A DNA stretch of 64,000 nt from Nitrospirota bacterium (GTDB taxonomy: Bacteria > Nitrospirota > Thermodesulfovibrionia > UBA6902 > DSMQ01): assembly GCA_016212185.1 (NCBI GenBank), contig JACRGX010000090.1:35229-99228 (forward strand), read 5' to 3'. Position numbers and translations under genes: made by a program. This document shows positions 7,331-15,214 of this stretch, in pieces; position 1 is the stretch's first letter; each line of letters opens with the position of its first letter. Below the pieces are notes generated by a model that was not told where the DNA came from, did no database searches, and was given only the letters and a program-made list of their open reading frames with translations.

Positions 7331-9123
7331 TCCACTATATCAAGCTTGATACTAAGCTCCCTGAGTTGTTTCCCATCAACAGTTGAAGGTGCATTGCTCA
7401 GAGGGCAAACTGCCTTCTGCGTCTTTGGAAACGCAATAACATCCCTTATTGACTGAGCCCCTGCAAGAATCATCACAAGCCTGTCAAGCCCGAGCGCAAG
7501 CCCGCCGTGAGGAGGAGCTCCGTATTCCAGCGCCTCAAGCAGAAAGCCGAATTTTGAATTTGCGTCATCAGCGCCGATATTAAGCAATTCAAACATCTTA
7601 TCCTGAATATCCTTCTTATGAATACGGATACTGCCGCCGCCAATCTCAAAGCCGTTTAATACAATGTCATAAGCCTTTGCCTTAACTTCAGTGAATAGTG
7701 AATGGTGAGCAGTGAACAGTTTCGGGTCTGATAAATTTAGAGAATGTAATTTCTCCATATCTTCATCTGCAGGAGATGTAAACGGGTGATGCATTGCCTC
7801 ATACCTGCCCTCATCTTCATTCCACTCAAAGAGGGGGAAATCCGTTATCCACAAAAATTTATAAATATCATTTTTTGTCAGATTAAGTCTTTTCCCAAGC
7901 TCATTTCTCAGGCGTGCAAGCGAGTCATTCACAACCTTGCTCTTGTCGGCAACAAAAAGAAGTAAATCCCCCTCCTCCGCCCCAAGCCTTTCAGCGACTG
8001 TCTTAAGAGTCTGTTCAGGAAAAAATTTTGCTATGGGCGATTCAAAACCGTTTTTCACCTTTATCCATGCAAGCCCCTTTGCGCCGAATGTCTTTACCTC
8101 TTCAGTAAGGTCGTCCAGCTCTTTCCTTGAATAACCGGAAAGCCCCTTTGCATTTATTCCCTTTACCAAACCGCCATCTGCCAATGCACTTAAAAATACT
8201 TTGAAAGATGAATCTTTCACCAAATCTCCAACATCCTTAAGCTCAAGCGAAAATCTCAAATCAGGCTTATCAGAGCCATACCTCTCCATGGCCTCTTTAT
8301 ATGTCAGTCTCTGAAACGGCTCTTTAAGCTCCACACCCATGACATCCTTAAAAATCTTTTTCAGCAGGTCCTCAACAAGGGTCATTACATCTTCCCTTTC
8401 AACAAAAGACATCTCAATATCCACCTGTGTAAATTCAGGTTGTCTGTCAGCGCGCAGGTCTTCATCCCTAAAGCACTTCACTATCTGATAATATCTTTCA
8501 AAGCCCGACATCATGAGTATTTGCTTGAAAAGCTGGGGCGACTGGGGAAGCGCATAAAAGTGTCCGGGATTCATCCTGCTCGGGACGAGGTAATCCCTTG
8601 CGCCCTCAGGAGTGCTTTTTGTAAGCACCGGCGTTTCTATTTCCAGGAAACCGTGAGAATCAAGATATTCCCTCACTGACTTTGTGGTCCTGTGCCTGAG
8701 AATAATATTCTTTTGAATTACCGGCCTTCTGAGGTCAAGATACCTGTGCTTGAGCCTCAAAAATTCAGAGGCGTCGGTATCATCCTCTATCATAAACGGC
8801 AGCGGCTTGCATTCGCTGAGAATTTTTAGCTCCTTTGCAACCATTTCAACCTGTCCGGTCTCAATCTGGGGGTTTTCAGTGCCTTCAGGCCTTTTCCGCA
8901 CTTCACCCTGCACCTGAAGCACAAACTCATTCCTTATTTCATGCGCCGTGTTGTGGACCTCAGCGTTATCTTCAGGATTAATCACTACCTGCACAACCCC
9001 GCTCCTGTCCCTTAAATCAATAAATACAAGTCCGCCGTGGTCCCTGCGCCTGTTGACCCATCCTGCTATGGACACACTTAAACCTATGTCAGTCTCCCTT
9101 ACCTCTCCGCACCATTTACGCAT
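7327..9123 (-). CDS. aspS: Aspartyl-tRNA synthetase
   Basis: A 598-residue bacterial-type class II synthetase. An OB-fold anticodon domain (about 1-110) is followed by the catalytic core with motif 2 in FRDEDLRADRQPEFTQ, the bacterial GAD insertion and motif 3 near GLALGLDRLVMI. The segment between HHPFTSP and the conserved VKAKAYD contains extra residues (KLFTAHHSLFTE). The DNA there (7688-7722) is built of near-heptameric repeats of the GTGAACA type. This looks like a small in-frame repeat insertion in a surface loop before the catalytic region. AspS probably charges tRNA-Asp; whether it is discriminating or also charges tRNA-Asn is not assessed. Confidence 0.95.
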   Translation of the reverse strand: MRKWCGEVRETDIGLSVSIAGWVNRRRDHGGLVFIDLRDRSGVVQVVINPEDNAEVHNTAHEIRNEFVLQVQGEVRKRPEGTENPQIETGQVEMVAKELKILSECKPLPFMIEDDTDASEFLRLKHRYLDLRRPVIQKNIILRHRTTKSVREYLDSHGFLEIETPVLTKSTPEGARDYLVPSRMNPGHFYALPQSPQLFKQILMMSGFERYYQIVKCFRDEDLRADRQPEFTQVDIEMSFVEREDVMTLVEDLLKKIFKDVMGVELKEPFQRLTYKEAMERYGSDKPDLRFSLELKDVGDLVKDSSFKVFLSALADGGLVKGINAKGLSGYSRKELDDLTEEVKTFGAKGLAWIKVKNGFESPIAKFFPEQTLKTVAERLGAEEGDLLLFVADKSKVVNDSLARLRNELGKRLNLTKNDIYKFLWITDFPLFEWNEDEGRYEAMHHPFTSPADEDMEKLHSLNLSDPKLFTAHHSLFTEVKAKAYDIVLNGFEIGGGSIRIHKKDIQDKMFELLNIGADDANSKFGFLLEALEYGAPPHGGLALGLDRLVMILAGAQSIRDVIAFPKTQKAVCPLSNAPSTVDGKQLRELSIKLDIVE

Positions 9124-9329
9124 TTGTATTTCCTTTTTAGTCTAAAAATATACCTGGCCAGCAATTAAATGGCCAGCAATAAAGATGTTGCGAAAAAATT
9201 TATTTATTGATACCTTAACGTATATTTACAAATAACTGTTTGAAAATTTTATCGTATAAACAAATAAATATACTTTAATAATTTTTATCAAGTTAAATAA
9301 ATTTTTGAGTAATTTCTTTATTGCCTGAT
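9124..9329. other. AT-rich aspS upstream region with an 11-bp direct repeat
   Basis: No gene found. TGGCCAGCAAT occurs twice (9155-9165 and 9170-9180), each followed by an A/T run, 32-57 bases upstream of the aspS start. The rest, up to the rluB stop, is strongly AT-rich with no clear hairpin. Confidence 0.5.
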
Positions 9330-10052
9330 TTATTTGCACCCGACTTCTTTTTTAAGTTTCCAAACCTCTTCATCGGTAAGATGACGGTAACAGCCTGATG
9401 GAAGTTTCTCAAGCTCAATGCCGTTAATCCTTATCCTCCTGAGTTTTAAAATCTCATGACCTATTTTCTCAAACATACGCCTGACCTGCCTGTTTCTACC
9501 CTCGTGTATCGTAATCTCCAGCCACGAGTTAACCTCCGCCTTTCTTATCTTCCTTATCTTTGCCGGGGCAGTCAAGCCGTCTTTTAATTTTACCCCTTTC
9601 TCCAGTTTCCTTATGTCCTCATCGTCAAGGATGCCTTCAACCTTCACAAGATACGTCTTGGGTATTTCACCTTTCGGATGTAAAACGGCATTTGCAAGCT
9701 CTCCGTCGTTAGTAAGAAGAAGAAGCCCTTCAGAATCATAATCAAGCCTTCCGACAGGATATACCTTTACCTTTACACCTTTTAAAAAGTCCTTAACAGT
9801 AGGCCTTCCCTCAGGGTCATACAAGGAGGTTATGCATTTTTCAGGTTTGTTAAAAACAATATAAACCTTCGGCTCAAACCTTCTGATAAGCTTGCCGTCA
9901 ACCTTAATATGGTCTTTTTCAAAGTCAGCCTTTGTTCCCAAGACGGCAATCCTGCCGTTGACCTTGACCCGGCCCTCAAGTATCATCTCCTCAGCATTCC
10001 TCCTTGAAGCAATGCCGGATTTTGAAAGGATTTTCTGAAGTCGTTCTTGCAT
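9330..10052 (-). CDS. rluB: Ribosomal large-subunit pseudouridine synthase, RluB/RsuA family
   Basis: A 240-residue protein with an N-terminal S4 RNA-binding domain (about 1-60) and a pseudouridine synthase domain. The catalytic aspartate is D104 in GRLDYDSEGLLLLTNDG. It isomerises a uridine in rRNA, most likely helix 80 of 23S rRNA if RluB. It is divergent from scpA; in many bacteria scpA-scpB-rluB form one operon, so the order here is rearranged and scpB is not in view. Confidence 0.9.
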   Translation of the reverse strand: MQERLQKILSKSGIASRRNAEEMILEGRVKVNGRIAVLGTKADFEKDHIKVDGKLIRRFEPKVYIVFNKPEKCITSLYDPEGRPTVKDFLKGVKVKVYPVGRLDYDSEGLLLLTNDGELANAVLHPKGEIPKTYLVKVEGILDDEDIRKLEKGVKLKDGLTAPAKIRKIRKAEVNSWLEITIHEGRNRQVRRMFEKIGHEILKLRRIRINGIELEKLPSGCYRHLTDEEVWKLKKEVGCK

Positions 10053-10116
10053 TTCCCAGTAGCCTATCTTATCACAAAACCCCTGTTTTTTCCCTGTATA
10101 AATTCTGAAAACCTGT

Positions 10117-10122
10117 TATAAT
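10117..10122 (+). promoter_or_regulatory. Extended -10 box predicting a leaderless scpA mRNA
   Basis: TGTTATAAT ends 7 bases before the scpA ATG at 10130, so the transcript should begin at or next to the start codon. No -35 of quality and no Shine-Dalgarno sequence are seen. Confidence 0.7.
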
Positions 10123-10129
10123 ATTCGCA

Positions 10130-10963
10130 ATGCCAGAGGTTACTGAGACAGATTTACCGCAGATTAATTCTGACAACAGCCTGCATTTTAAACTCCCTGC
10201 CTTTGAGGGACCGCTTGATTTACTGCTTCACCTGATAAAAGAAAACAAAATTGATATCTACGACATCCCCATCGTACAGATAACACATCAATACATAGAA
10301 TATCTTGAACTGATGAAAGAGCTTAATCTTGAGATTGCCGGGGAGTTTATTGTAATGGCGGCAACCCTGATTCATATAAAGTCGCGTCTACTTCTGCCGC
10401 CTGAAGAAACTCCGCAGGATGAACAGATTGAAGACCCACGGACAGAGCTTGTCAGAAGGCTCCTTGAATACCGGTCATTTAAAGATGCTTCGTCAAACCT
10501 AAGGGAGCAGGAAAATATCTGGAGAAATATTTTTCACAAAGCGCCGCCCTCAGAGGGAGAGTTTGAGCCTGAATTTGAGCCCATGCTTTTTGAAGTAAGC
10601 CTCTTTGACCTGATAACGGCCTTTAAAAGCCTTTTATCCAAAGCGCCTCCGGAGACCATGGAGATAACAAGAGAGTCCCTGACCGTTGCAGACAAGATAA
10701 ACTTTATAATGGAAAAACTCACAACCGACTACGGCATAAAGTTTGAAGACCTTTTTGAAGGCAGTTTTGCAAGGATGACCCTCATTGTGACCTTCATAGC
10801 CCTGCTTGAGGTTATCAGGCTCGGGCTTGCAAAGGTATATCAGGAAAAGGCCTTCGGCGCAATCTGGATTATAAATCCGCAGAAGATGAATACAGAACAT
10901 GCAGAAGTTTCTGAAGGAATAACTGCCGCCATAGAAAACACACCCCTTAACTCCTCTTATTAG
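10130..10963 (+). CDS. scpA: Segregation and condensation protein A
   Basis: A 277-residue kleisin that bridges SMC heads in the bacterial condensin. The N-terminal FEGPLDLLLHLIKENKIDIYDI motif region (start about residue 25) and the IKSRLLLPPEE segment are typical, and a C-terminal winged-helix region follows. The last residues (TPLNSSY) and the stop are encoded by a copy of repeat family C, so the C-terminus has been remodelled by a repeat. ScpB and Smc are not encoded nearby. Confidence 0.93.
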   Translation: MPEVTETDLPQINSDNSLHFKLPAFEGPLDLLLHLIKENKIDIYDIPIVQITHQYIEYLELMKELNLEIAGEFIVMAATLIHIKSRLLLPPEETPQDEQIEDPRTELVRRLLEYRSFKDASSNLREQENIWRNIFHKAPPSEGEFEPEFEPMLFEVSLFDLITAFKSLLSKAPPETMEITRESLTVADKINFIMEKLTTDYGIKFEDLFEGSFARMTLIVTFIALLEVIRLGLAKVYQEKAFGAIWIINPQKMNTEHAEVSEGITAAIENTPLNSSY

Positions 10964-10966
10964 AGG
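10938..10966. repeat. Family C repeat overlapping the scpA stop
   Basis: The ACACCCCTTAACTCCTCTTAT-TAGAGG pattern matches the copy at 2201-2235. It codes the final seven residues and stop of ScpA and abuts palindromic repeat A, copy 2. Confidence 0.6.
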
Positions 10967-10968
10967 AT

Positions 10969-11115
10969 AAAGCATACATACCTTCAAATCTTTAAGAAAA
11001 CAACAATGATTATTATCTGTCATGCTGCAAAAAGTTTTAAGTATTTGCCTTGTCATAAAAAAAGGCAGCATGACTTTAAGGTGTTGCCTTAAAGTTTCTC
11101 AGGCATATATGCTTT
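10969..11115. repeat. Palindromic intergenic repeat family A, copy 2 (inverted orientation)
   Basis: A 147-bp element with ends AAAGCAT and ATGCTTT. These differ from the usual ends but still pair with each other. The internal GTCATGCTGC/GCAGCATGAC pair is intact. It lies between the convergent scpA and selD genes. Confidence 0.92.
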
Positions 11116-11142
11116 CATCCTTCATCTTTCATCCCTGAACCT

Positions 11143-12171
11143 TCATCCTTCAACCACAATCCTTCCCCTGCCCTTCACAACATTTCCAATCTCCCAATAG
11201 GGCATGTTTTTTCTTTGCGCAAATTGCCTGAATTTATTTATTCCCTTTTGAGGCACGGCAATCAGAAGTCCGCCTGAGGTCTGGGGGTCGGAGAGGATTA
11301 ATTTTTCAGCGTTTGAAAAATTTTTCGGAAAAGTAATTTTATCGCTGAAAAATTTTAAGTTATTATGCGCGCCCTTGGGCGCAATGCCTGAAGCGGCAAG
11401 GTTTTTCACCTTTTCCATTACCGGAATTTTATCGTGATAAAAAACAAAATCAGTCTTGGAGTCTTTAACCATATTTAAGGCATGCCCTATCAAGCCAAAG
11501 CCGGTAATGTCCGTTGCGGCATGAGCGCCTGCCGCCAACGCAGCCTTTGACGCAGTGCCGTTAAGTGTAAGCATTGAAACAATCGCCTTCTTTAAGTCTT
11601 TATCATTAATTGCCTTACGTTTAAATGCAGAGGCAAGGATGCCTGTGCCGAGGGGTTTTGTAAGGATAAGAATATCTCCCGGAACTGCACCGCCTGCCCT
11701 TAGGATTTTATTTTTATCAACCCGGCCTGTGACAGAAAGTCCGAATTTGAATTCAGCATCTTCAATGCTGTGACCTCCGATTAATGCTGCGCCTGCTTCC
11801 TTAATCTTTGCCTGCGCGCCTTCAAGAAGTTCTTTTATAACCGAATGCCCGTAATCGCAGGATGAAAACCCGAGAATTGCCAGAGCCGTAACAGGCGTTC
11901 CGCCCATAGCATAAACATCGCTCATTGAATTGGCGGCGCTTATGGCGCCGAATGTATAGGGGTCGTCAACAAGCGGCGTGATGACATCCACTGTCTCAAC
12001 TATGGCACCGCCCTCAAAAAGGCATACCCCGGCGTCGTCACCGGGTCCGACAATTACCCGTCTGTCCTTATCCTCATGCAGGTTTGAAAGTATTTTTCTT
12101 AGATCCGCCGGACCTAATTTACCTGCTCAGCCGCCTGCTTTTACTTTTTGCGTAAGCCTGATTTTCCGCAT
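11143..12171 (-). CDS. selD: Selenide, water dikinase SelD containing selenocysteine
   Basis: SelD makes selenophosphate from selenide and ATP for selenocysteine and selenouridine synthesis. The conserved part (GDDAGV, then DVITPLVDDPYTFGA) clearly extends upstream of the first in-frame ATG at 11991. Reading on, codon 15 is TGA (12127-12129) in the context AGG-U-AGKLGPADL, exactly where SelD enzymes carry their catalytic Cys or Sec (usually U/C-G-x-K). The frame then starts at ATG 12171. The protein is 342 residues, the usual size. The stem-loop at 12099-12117 is a good bacterial SECIS candidate. A TTGACA-N17-TATTAT promoter places transcription start about 2 bases before the ATG. Confidence 0.93.
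12099..12117 (-). promoter_or_regulatory. Candidate bacterial SECIS hairpin in selD
   Basis: On the mRNA an 8-bp stem (UUAGGUCC with GGAUCUAA, one G-U pair) with a GGC loop begins 9 bases after the in-frame UGA. Position and size fit the SelB-bound hairpins that follow selenocysteine codons in bacteria. Confidence 0.7.
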
Positions 12172-12179
12172 ATTGAGTT

Positions 12180-12208
12180 ATAATACTTGAAAGGCCGTTT
12201 CATGTCAA
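12180..12208 (-). promoter_or_regulatory. selD promoter
   Basis: On the minus strand TTGACA (12203-12208), a 17-base spacer and TATTAT (12180-12185). The predicted start near 12173 gives a leader of about 2 bases. A plus-strand TATAAT (12179-12184) overlaps the same -10, so the region may fire in both directions. Confidence 0.75.
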
Positions 12209-12372
12209 AAACAAGGGCAAAAAAGAAAAAGATAAAAAAACCCCGCCTGCCCCTTGAGGCGGTGCTCAGGCTCAAGGGCGCACACGCGCATGAAACCAAA
12301 AAAGGCAAAAAAGGCTACGACAGAAAGACGGACAAAGAAAAAACAGAAGAGGAAATGGAAGAGTTTGCCTGA
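12202..12372 (+). CDS. Small Lys-rich hypothetical protein
   Basis: A 56-residue, very basic protein beginning MSKTRAKKKKIKKPRLPLE and ending EEEMEEFA: a cationic N-terminal half and an acidic tail. No family recognised. A TTG at 12187 would add five residues. The ATG lies inside the selD promoter region on the other strand, and the hisA -35 box lies over its last codons. The even lysine-rich composition argues for a real gene, but it could be chance. It might bind nucleic acid; that is only a guess from charge. Confidence 0.5.
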   Translation: MSKTRAKKKKIKKPRLPLEAVLRLKGAHAHETKKGKKGYDRKTDKEKTEEEMEEFA

Positions 12373-12393
12373 AAACGCTTTGTCTGATATACT
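12365..12393 (+). promoter_or_regulatory. hisA promoter predicting a leaderless mRNA
   Basis: TTGCCT (12365-12370), a 17-base spacer and TATACT (12388-12393) preceded by TGA. The start of transcription falls on or beside the hisA ATG at 12400, and no ribosome-binding site is present. Confidence 0.72.
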
Positions 12394-12399
12394 CAATCG

Positions 12400-13131
12400 A
12401 TGATAATTATACCGGCAATAGATTTAAAAGACGGCAAGTGCGTGAGGCTTCTTCAGGGGAAAAAGGAGGCTGTCACTGTTTACTCTGAAGACCCTGCTTC
12501 CATAGCTAAGCACTGGGCCAACATGGGGGCTGAATTACTGCATGTAGTGGACCTTGACGGCGCTTTTACAGGCACACAGAAAAATCTTGATGTAATCATG
12601 GAAATAAGAAAGGCAATAAGGATTCCCATTGAGCTTGGAGGCGGGATAAGAGATATTGAAAATATAGAAAAACTGATTAACCTCGGCATTGACAGGGTCA
12701 TAATCGGAACCTCTGCTATTAACAAACGTGATATGATTAAAAAAGCCTGTGAAAAATTTCATGGTAAAGTGCTTGTGGGAGTTGACGCAAGAGACGGCAA
12801 AGCCGCTGTCAAAGGGTGGGTGGAGATAACAGAGTGGGATGCCGTTGAATTTGCAAGAAAGATGGAGGCTGACGGCGCCGCAGGGATTATTTACACTGAC
12901 ATTGCAAGGGATGGGATGCTTTCAGGTCCTAATCTTGATGCAATGGCAAAAATGGCTGATGCAATTAAAATACCTGTCATTGCTTCAGGCGGAGTGTCAA
13001 CGATTAACGACATTAAAAATCTGATGCAGATAAAGAACCTCTGGGGAGTTATTACGGGAAAGGCGCTCTATGAAGGGACGCTTGAACTTAAGGATGCAAT
13101 TAGCATTGCAAAATTAGCATTGCAAAATTAG
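12400..13131 (+). CDS. hisA: ProFAR isomerase (phosphoribosylformimino-AICAR ribotide isomerase)
   Basis: A 243-residue (beta/alpha)8 enzyme of histidine synthesis. The catalytic aspartates lie in PAIDLKDGKCVRLLQG (residue 8) and GVDARDG (about 128), and phosphate-binding GGGI and ASGGV motifs are present. The last codons (IAKLALQN) are written by two tandem copies of GCATTGCAAAATTA, a family B repeat, so the C-terminus is repeat-derived. HisF follows after an inserted four-helix-bundle gene. Confidence 0.95.
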   Translation: MIIIPAIDLKDGKCVRLLQGKKEAVTVYSEDPASIAKHWANMGAELLHVVDLDGAFTGTQKNLDVIMEIRKAIRIPIELGGGIRDIENIEKLINLGIDRVIIGTSAINKRDMIKKACEKFHGKVLVGVDARDGKAAVKGWVEITEWDAVEFARKMEADGAAGIIYTDIARDGMLSGPNLDAMAKMADAIKIPVIASGGVSTINDIKNLMQIKNLWGVITGKALYEGTLELKDAISIAKLALQN

Positions 13132-13147
13132 CATTTAACAATAATGC
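13102..13147. repeat. Left flank of the four-helix-bundle cassette (family B)
   Basis: GCATTGCAAAATTA occurs twice, then GCATTTAACAATAATGC. The right flank at 13514-13552 carries the reverse complement with few changes, so the gene between is bounded by inverted repeats. Confidence 0.7.
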
Positions 13148-13154
13148 AAAAAGT

Positions 13155-13511
13155 ATGAATAACAGCAACCAATTAACAGAACGGTTACTCGATTTCACTG
13201 TAAGAATAATTAAGCTTGTTAATTCATTACCTAAAACAAATGTAGGAAGACATATTGCCGGGCAGATTTTGCGGTCCGGTACATCCCCCGGATCTAATTA
13301 TGAAGAAGCATGCGGAGCAGAGTCACGGGCCGATTTTGTTCATAAGTTAGGTATTGTGTTAAAGGAATTAAAGGAAACTCGTTTTTGGTTAAAAATTATT
13401 TTCCATGCTCAGATTTTAGTTCCACAACGTGTTGACCCACTTTTAAAAGAAGTTGAAGAACTATGTGCTATTATTGCAAAAAGCATTGTTACTGCAAAAA
13501 ACAAAAAATAA
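13155..13511 (+). CDS. Four-helix-bundle protein, 23S rRNA intervening-sequence (S23) family
   Basis: A 118-residue protein with the family signature region VGRHIAGQILRSGTSPGSNY and EACGAES, then a predicted amphipathic helical C-terminal half (ADFVHKLGIVLKELKE). These proteins were first found as ORFs in intervening sequences of 23S rRNA genes and are related in fold to Avd of diversity-generating retroelements; their biochemical role is not firmly known. It interrupts hisA-hisF and is bounded by inverted family B repeats, as if a small repeat-flanked cassette had entered the operon. A second member lies at 38942. Confidence 0.88.
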   Translation: MNNSNQLTERLLDFTVRIIKLVNSLPKTNVGRHIAGQILRSGTSPGSNYEEACGAESRADFVHKLGIVLKELKETRFWLKIIFHAQILVPQRVDPLLKEVEELCAIIAKSIVTAKNKK

Positions 13512-13513
13512 AT

Positions 13514-13552
13514 TTAAAATGATAATTGTTAATTTTGCATTTTGCAATGTTA
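13514..13552. repeat. Right flank of the four-helix-bundle cassette (family B)
   Basis: TTAAAATGATAATTGTTAATTTTGCATTTTGCAATG. Reverse-complemented it matches the left flank (CATTGCAAAAT, then TTAACAAT). It lies just upstream of hisF. Confidence 0.7.
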
Positions 13553-13568
13553 TGTTTTATGGGGGAAA

Positions 13569-14423
13569 ATGTTAGCTAAACGAATAATTCCATGTCTTGA
13601 CGTAAAGAACGGAAGGGTTGTGAAGGGCGTAAGCTTTCAGAACCTTCAGGACGCAGGAGACCCTGTTGAGAATGCAAAATTCTATGACGAACAGGGCGCT
13701 GACGAGCTTGTGTTCCTTGACATCACTGCCTCACATGAAAAGCGGAAAATCATCCTTGATGTCGTTGCGAAGACGGCAGATGATGTCTTCATGCCTCTCA
13801 CCGTAGGCGGAGGAATTAAAAACCTTGAGGACATAAGAGACCTTCTTAATTCAGGCTGTGACAAGGTCTCAGTTAATACAACTGCTGTCCATGACCCTTA
13901 TTTTGTAAAAAAGGCTTCTGAAAGATTCGGCAGCCAGTGTATTGTCGTTGCCATTGACGCAAAAAGGGTCGTTACCAGATTAGGCGATGCCCCTGAAGAA
14001 CACTGGTTCAGCGATCCGTTTTTAAAAGAGGTGCGGCTTGACATTCCGCCCTTATCAAGGGGGGGCAACGGCGGAATCTGGGCTATCTCAACGCATGGCG
14101 GCAGGAAGATGCGTCTTATTGACGCCGTTAAATGGGCCAAGAAAATGGAGGAGCTCGGCGCAGGAGAAATCCTGCTTACGAGCATGGACCGGGACGGGAC
14201 AAAGAACGGCTTTGACATTGAGCTCACACGGACCATTTCAGAAACTGTATCAATACCGGTGATTGCATCAGGCGGCGTCGGAACGCTTCAGCACATTTAC
14301 GAAGGGCTTGTGGACGGAAAGGCTGATGCGGCGCTTGCCGCCTCAATTTTCCATTACAGGGAATACACGATAAAAGAGGCAAAGGAATATCTCAGAGCAA
14401 AAGGAGTTCCTGTCAGGTTATAG
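13569..14423 (+). CDS. hisF: Imidazole glycerol phosphate synthase cyclase subunit with internal repeat insertion
   Basis: A 284-residue (beta/alpha)8 cyclase that turns PRFAR and ammonia into IGP and AICAR. Catalytic Asp11 (PCLDVKNGR) and Asp130 (AIDAKR) are present, as is [13 protein letters not shown]. HisF is normally about 253 residues; the extra 30 or so lie at about 141-174, between [12 protein letters not shown] and THGGRK. The inserted DNA near 14041-14078 contains a CCCTTATCAAGGGG palindrome of the family C type, and the reading frame is kept. Start: ATG 13569, after GGGGGAAA; an ATG at 13542 would add nine residues from repeat sequence. HisH is not adjacent. Confidence 0.93.
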   Translation: MLAKRIIPCLDVKNGRVVKGVSFQNLQDAGDPVENAKFYDEQGADELVFLDITASHEKRKIILDVVAKTADDVFMPLTVGGGIKNLEDIRDLLNSGCDKVSVNTTAVHDPYFVKKASERFGSQCIVVAIDAKRVVTRLGDAPEEHWFSDPFLKEVRLDIPPLSRGGNGGIWAISTHGGRKMRLIDAVKWAKKMEELGAGEILLTSMDRDGTKNGFDIELTRTISETVSIPVIASGGVGTLQHIYEGLVDGKADAALAASIFHYREYTIKEAKEYLRAKGVPVRL

Positions 14424-14436
14424 CTAATCTAATTTC

Positions 14437-14464
14437 TTGCTTTATCCGTATAATCTGCTATAAT
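14437..14464 (+). promoter_or_regulatory. Promoter for the diguanylate cyclase gene
   Basis: TTGCTT (14437-14442), a 16-base spacer and TATAAT (14459-14464). A second TATAAT lies at 14449-14454. The leader would be about 10 bases and lacks a ribosome-binding site. Confidence 0.65.
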
Positions 14465-14481
14465 TTCTCTATACATAAAGA

Positions 14482-15174
14482 ATGAACCTGCGCATAATCA
14501 TAGTTGTCTTAATTCTGGTTGCTTCCCTGTCATCATTGATAGGAATATCCTTTAATTATTCCTCGTTAAAACAGATTACTTATTCAGTCATATCATTAAT
14601 TGTCGTTGTCGGGATATCTGTTTTCTATCTATATAAGCAGACCTGTTCCGATATAATCCGGCTCAGACAGCTTGAAGAAAAACTGCGGACGCAGTCCTTT
14701 ACCGACGAACTTACCGGACTCCTTAACCGCAGAGGTTTTTTTACATTAATGGACTATCAGTTAAAGATAGCCGCCCGGCAGAAGAAAGAGGCCTTCATGC
14801 TTTATGTTGATCTGGATAATCTCAAGTGGATTAATGATACATGGGGGCATCAGGAGGGCGACCGTGCGCTGGCGGAAACTGCGGATATACTCAAAGAAAC
14901 CTTCAGGGAGTCTGATATTATCGCCCGAATCGGCGGGGATGAATTTGTAGTCTTTTATGCCGGAACTCCTTATGAAAATTTTGAGACAATCTCCGAGCGC
15001 CTGCAGAAAGCCATTGAGACTTACAATTCAAAACACCACCGTGGTTATAAGCCGTTATTAAGCACAGGCATTGCAAAATATGACCCTGAAAACCCAGTCT
15101 CTCTTGATAAACTTCTGTACGAAGCAGAAAGACTGATGTACGTGCAGAAAAAGCAGAAAGAAAGTCTGAAATGA
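14482..15174 (+). CDS. Membrane-anchored diguanylate cyclase
   Basis: A 230-residue protein with two transmembrane helices (about 4-22 and 34-52), a short linker and one GGDEF domain. The active-site GGDEF is at 151-155, and the product-inhibition I-site RESD is at 142-145, five residues before it. The substrate-binding YVDLDNLKWIND stretch is intact. It should make cyclic di-GMP at the inner membrane and be feedback inhibited. There is no sensory domain beyond the two helices. Confidence 0.93.
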   Translation: MNLRIIIVVLILVASLSSLIGISFNYSSLKQITYSVISLIVVVGISVFYLYKQTCSDIIRLRQLEEKLRTQSFTDELTGLLNRRGFFTLMDYQLKIAARQKKEAFMLYVDLDNLKWINDTWGHQEGDRALAETADILKETFRESDIIARIGGDEFVVFYAGTPYENFETISERLQKAIETYNSKHHRGYKPLLSTGIAKYDPENPVSLDKLLYEAERLMYVQKKQKESLK

Positions 15175-15214
15175 CAAGTACTATAGAAATTGCTGCGGAA
15201 TCAATCCCTGACAG

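Noticed and set aside
10634..11071. Open frame of about 145 codons antisense to the end of scpA
   Set aside because: It lies opposite scpA and repeat A; composition follows the palindrome and no domain is seen.
12205..12396. Minus-strand frame opposite the small Lys-rich gene
   Set aside because: Phe/Cys-rich shadow of an AAA-rich gene, with no ribosome-binding site.
13155..13511. Avd gene of a diversity-generating retroelement
   Set aside because: The fold family is related, but there is no reverse transcriptase, template repeat or variable repeat nearby.
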